NCBI RefSeq assembly: GCF_030540765.1
Contig: NZ_JAUOEL010000004.1
Span: 62,001 to 126,000, forward strand
Source of the DNA: Flavivirga jejuensis
Lineage (GTDB): Bacteria; Bacteroidota; Bacteroidia; Flavobacteriales; Flavobacteriaceae
Direction: 5' to 3'
Length of the DNA: 64,000 nt
Shown here: positions 63,174-64,000 of the stretch, piece by piece
Layout: each line of letters starts with the position of its first letter
How positions within the stretch are numbered: position 1 is the first letter of the stretch
The notes under the pieces: generated by a model
The model's input: the letters and a program-made list of their open reading frames with translations, nothing else
The model's database searches: none
What the model was told of the DNA's origin: nothing
Position numbers and translations under genes: made by a program

Positions 63174-63475
63174 TAATCTACAAAGCGCTTTAAACCTATT
63201 CTGCGAAGCATTTTCTTTTCAAAATTCCAAAAAAACTTGTATTGCCCAAAAATCCATCCAAAGAAAACCAACATAAATTGGTACATGATAAATAATAAAA
63301 GGATTCGGATGGTCCAATATCCAAAACTACCAAGTACGTCTGTAGTAATATTTAAATAGTTTAAAATAGGCTTTCCAATATAGGAAGCTGTAGACCCAGT
63401 AACAGAAAAGACAAATAAAATGACAATAATTTGCCAATTATGGTCAATACCCCAGCGTTTTTTTAATTTTTCCAC
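63173..63475 (-). CDS. DUF6787-like membrane protein
   Basis: A 100-residue protein with two or three hydrophobic segments (about 15-33, 46-75), the start EKLKKRWGIDHNWQIIVILFVFSVTGS (in parts) and the conserved end FGQYKFFWNFEKKMLRRIG. The start codon is GTG. Its role is unknown. It is located between the DUF6146 and His-rich genes, 36 bases from the first, in the usual flavobacterial order. Confidence 0.72.
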   Translation of the reverse strand: MEKLKKRWGIDHNWQIIVILFVFSVTGSTASYIGKPILNYLNITTDVLGSFGYWTIRILLLFIMYQFMLVFFGWIFGQYKFFWNFEKKMLRRIGLKRFVD

Positions 63476-63511
63476 AAATGCAATTTAAATGCAAAAGTAA
63501 ATAAAAAGACT

Positions 63512-63955
63512 TTAAATTCTAGGAACAAAACCTGCTAATCGCTGTTTATATGTTAATTGGAAATAGGTAAAGTAATTAAAAAGCTTGTAATTAACTTCGT
63601 ATCCATAGTCTATATCAGGTCTATAATCGATTTGCAATTCGTATAAATTGGGATCAAAACGTTGTGGTTGAAGCACTCTTTGATTCCATTCTATAACATA
63701 AATATAGTTTCTGGTTTCTAGATATTGTTGAGAATAGAAGCCTTCTGGTCTGGCTCTACTTAATAGCCAGGTATTAAAACCTGGTTCTATAATAATAATC
63801 TCGTATTCTAACGCGTCATTAGCAATAGTAACTGTATCATTGTCAGTTTTCGCGAGTTCTTTTTCAGATTTGTTTTTATTTGATACTATAGGTTTGGATG
63901 TATTACAATTAAAAACAAATGCGGATAGCAGTAATATGTAAATAACTTTTTTCAT
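63512..63955 (-). CDS. DUF6146-like lipoprotein
   Basis: A 147-residue lipoprotein with lipobox SAFVFNCNTS. The mature part has EYEIIIIEPGFNTWLLSRARPEGFYSQQYLETRNYIYVIEWNQRV (in parts) and ends FTYFQLTYKQRLAGFVPRI, as in the DUF6146 family. ATG at 63955 is preferred over a TTG at 63964 that would add three residues. It is the first visible gene of the operon running left to 59.8 kb; the sequence beyond 63955 is only 45 bases and holds no gene. Confidence 0.77.
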   Translation of the reverse strand: MKKVIYILLLSAFVFNCNTSKPIVSNKNKSEKELAKTDNDTVTIANDALEYEIIIIEPGFNTWLLSRARPEGFYSQQYLETRNYIYVIEWNQRVLQPQRFDPNLYELQIDYRPDIDYGYEVNYKLFNYFTYFQLTYKQRLAGFVPRI

Positions 63956-64000
63956 AGCGTTCAATGGATTTCGATTTATTCTTCAAAAGTATTATATAGC

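Noticed and set aside
1-64000. tRNA or rRNA genes
   Set aside because: I saw no cloverleaf-like gap or rRNA-like stretch in the intergenic regions. A dedicated scan (tRNAscan-SE, Rfam) would be needed to exclude small RNAs.

Overview
The window is AT-rich DNA from a member of the Bacteroidota, most likely a marine Flavobacteriaceae. Support comes from the housekeeping genes (coaE beside an OmpR-type two-component pair, a zinc-ligand-less dihydroorotase paralogue beside a BatA-like protein, DUF6146/DUF6787/His-rich/TonB-receptor operon, TIGR02757 protein), from TAnnTTTG-like -7 elements, and from protein families typical of that phylum. Genus cannot be fixed from sequence alone.

Layout. 1-2.9 kb: end of coaE and a sensor kinase/response regulator pair. 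3.3-45.9 kb: a large accessory locus encoding an extracellular contractile injection system (eCIS, a phage-tail-like particle related to Afp/PVC/AlgoCIS). 45.9-64 kb: chromosomal housekeeping genes facing mostly leftward, with intergenic palindromic repeats, gene remnants and a MITE-like element around 59 kb.

The eCIS locus has two arms. The leftward arm (3.3-17.0 kb) carries the tape-measure protein, a stand-alone DUF4157 protein, one baseplate-J-like wedge protein (Afp12-like), a small membrane protein, a membrane-anchored tandem GH18-like protein, a LytTR regulator and a sensor kinase interrupted by two homopolymer frameshifts. The rightward arm (17.3-45.9 kb) starts with a NarL-type regulator. 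It continues with a PAAR-like tip (DUF4280), cap/terminator (DUF4255), a conserved unknown, one sheath, two tube proteins, DUF5908, LysM hub adaptor, VgrG-like spike, gp25-like wedge, a second J-like wedge (Afp11-like), a fibre-like protein and finally the AAA+ ATPase. Together these account for every core part of a contractile particle, and there is no capsid, terminase, integrase or type VI membrane complex.

Two blocks of probable cargo genes interrupt the structural genes: three at 23.05-25.3 kb and three at 33.96-37.5 kb. All six start with a related leader of about 35-40 residues (pattern MYxQ..K..xNKS...NS..QKK....QG....DNR) followed by unrelated C-terminal domains. These include a deaminase-like domain, a His-Asn (beta-beta-alpha-metal) nuclease-like domain and a PD-(D/E)xK-like domain. 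I infer that the leader is the loading signal and that the C-termini are the payload. No immunity-like genes accompany them.

The most unexpected part is a tight four-gene cassette at 37.7-44.3 kb between cargo and ATPase. It encodes a Cache-domain protein fused to a four-helix domain resembling pentameric ligand-gated channels, an OprD-like outer-membrane barrel, a periplasmic substrate-binding domain fused to a TRIC-type channel domain, and a PanP-like PLP decarboxylase. It reads as an amine or amino-acid sensing/ion-flux module travelling with the injection system. That function is inference.
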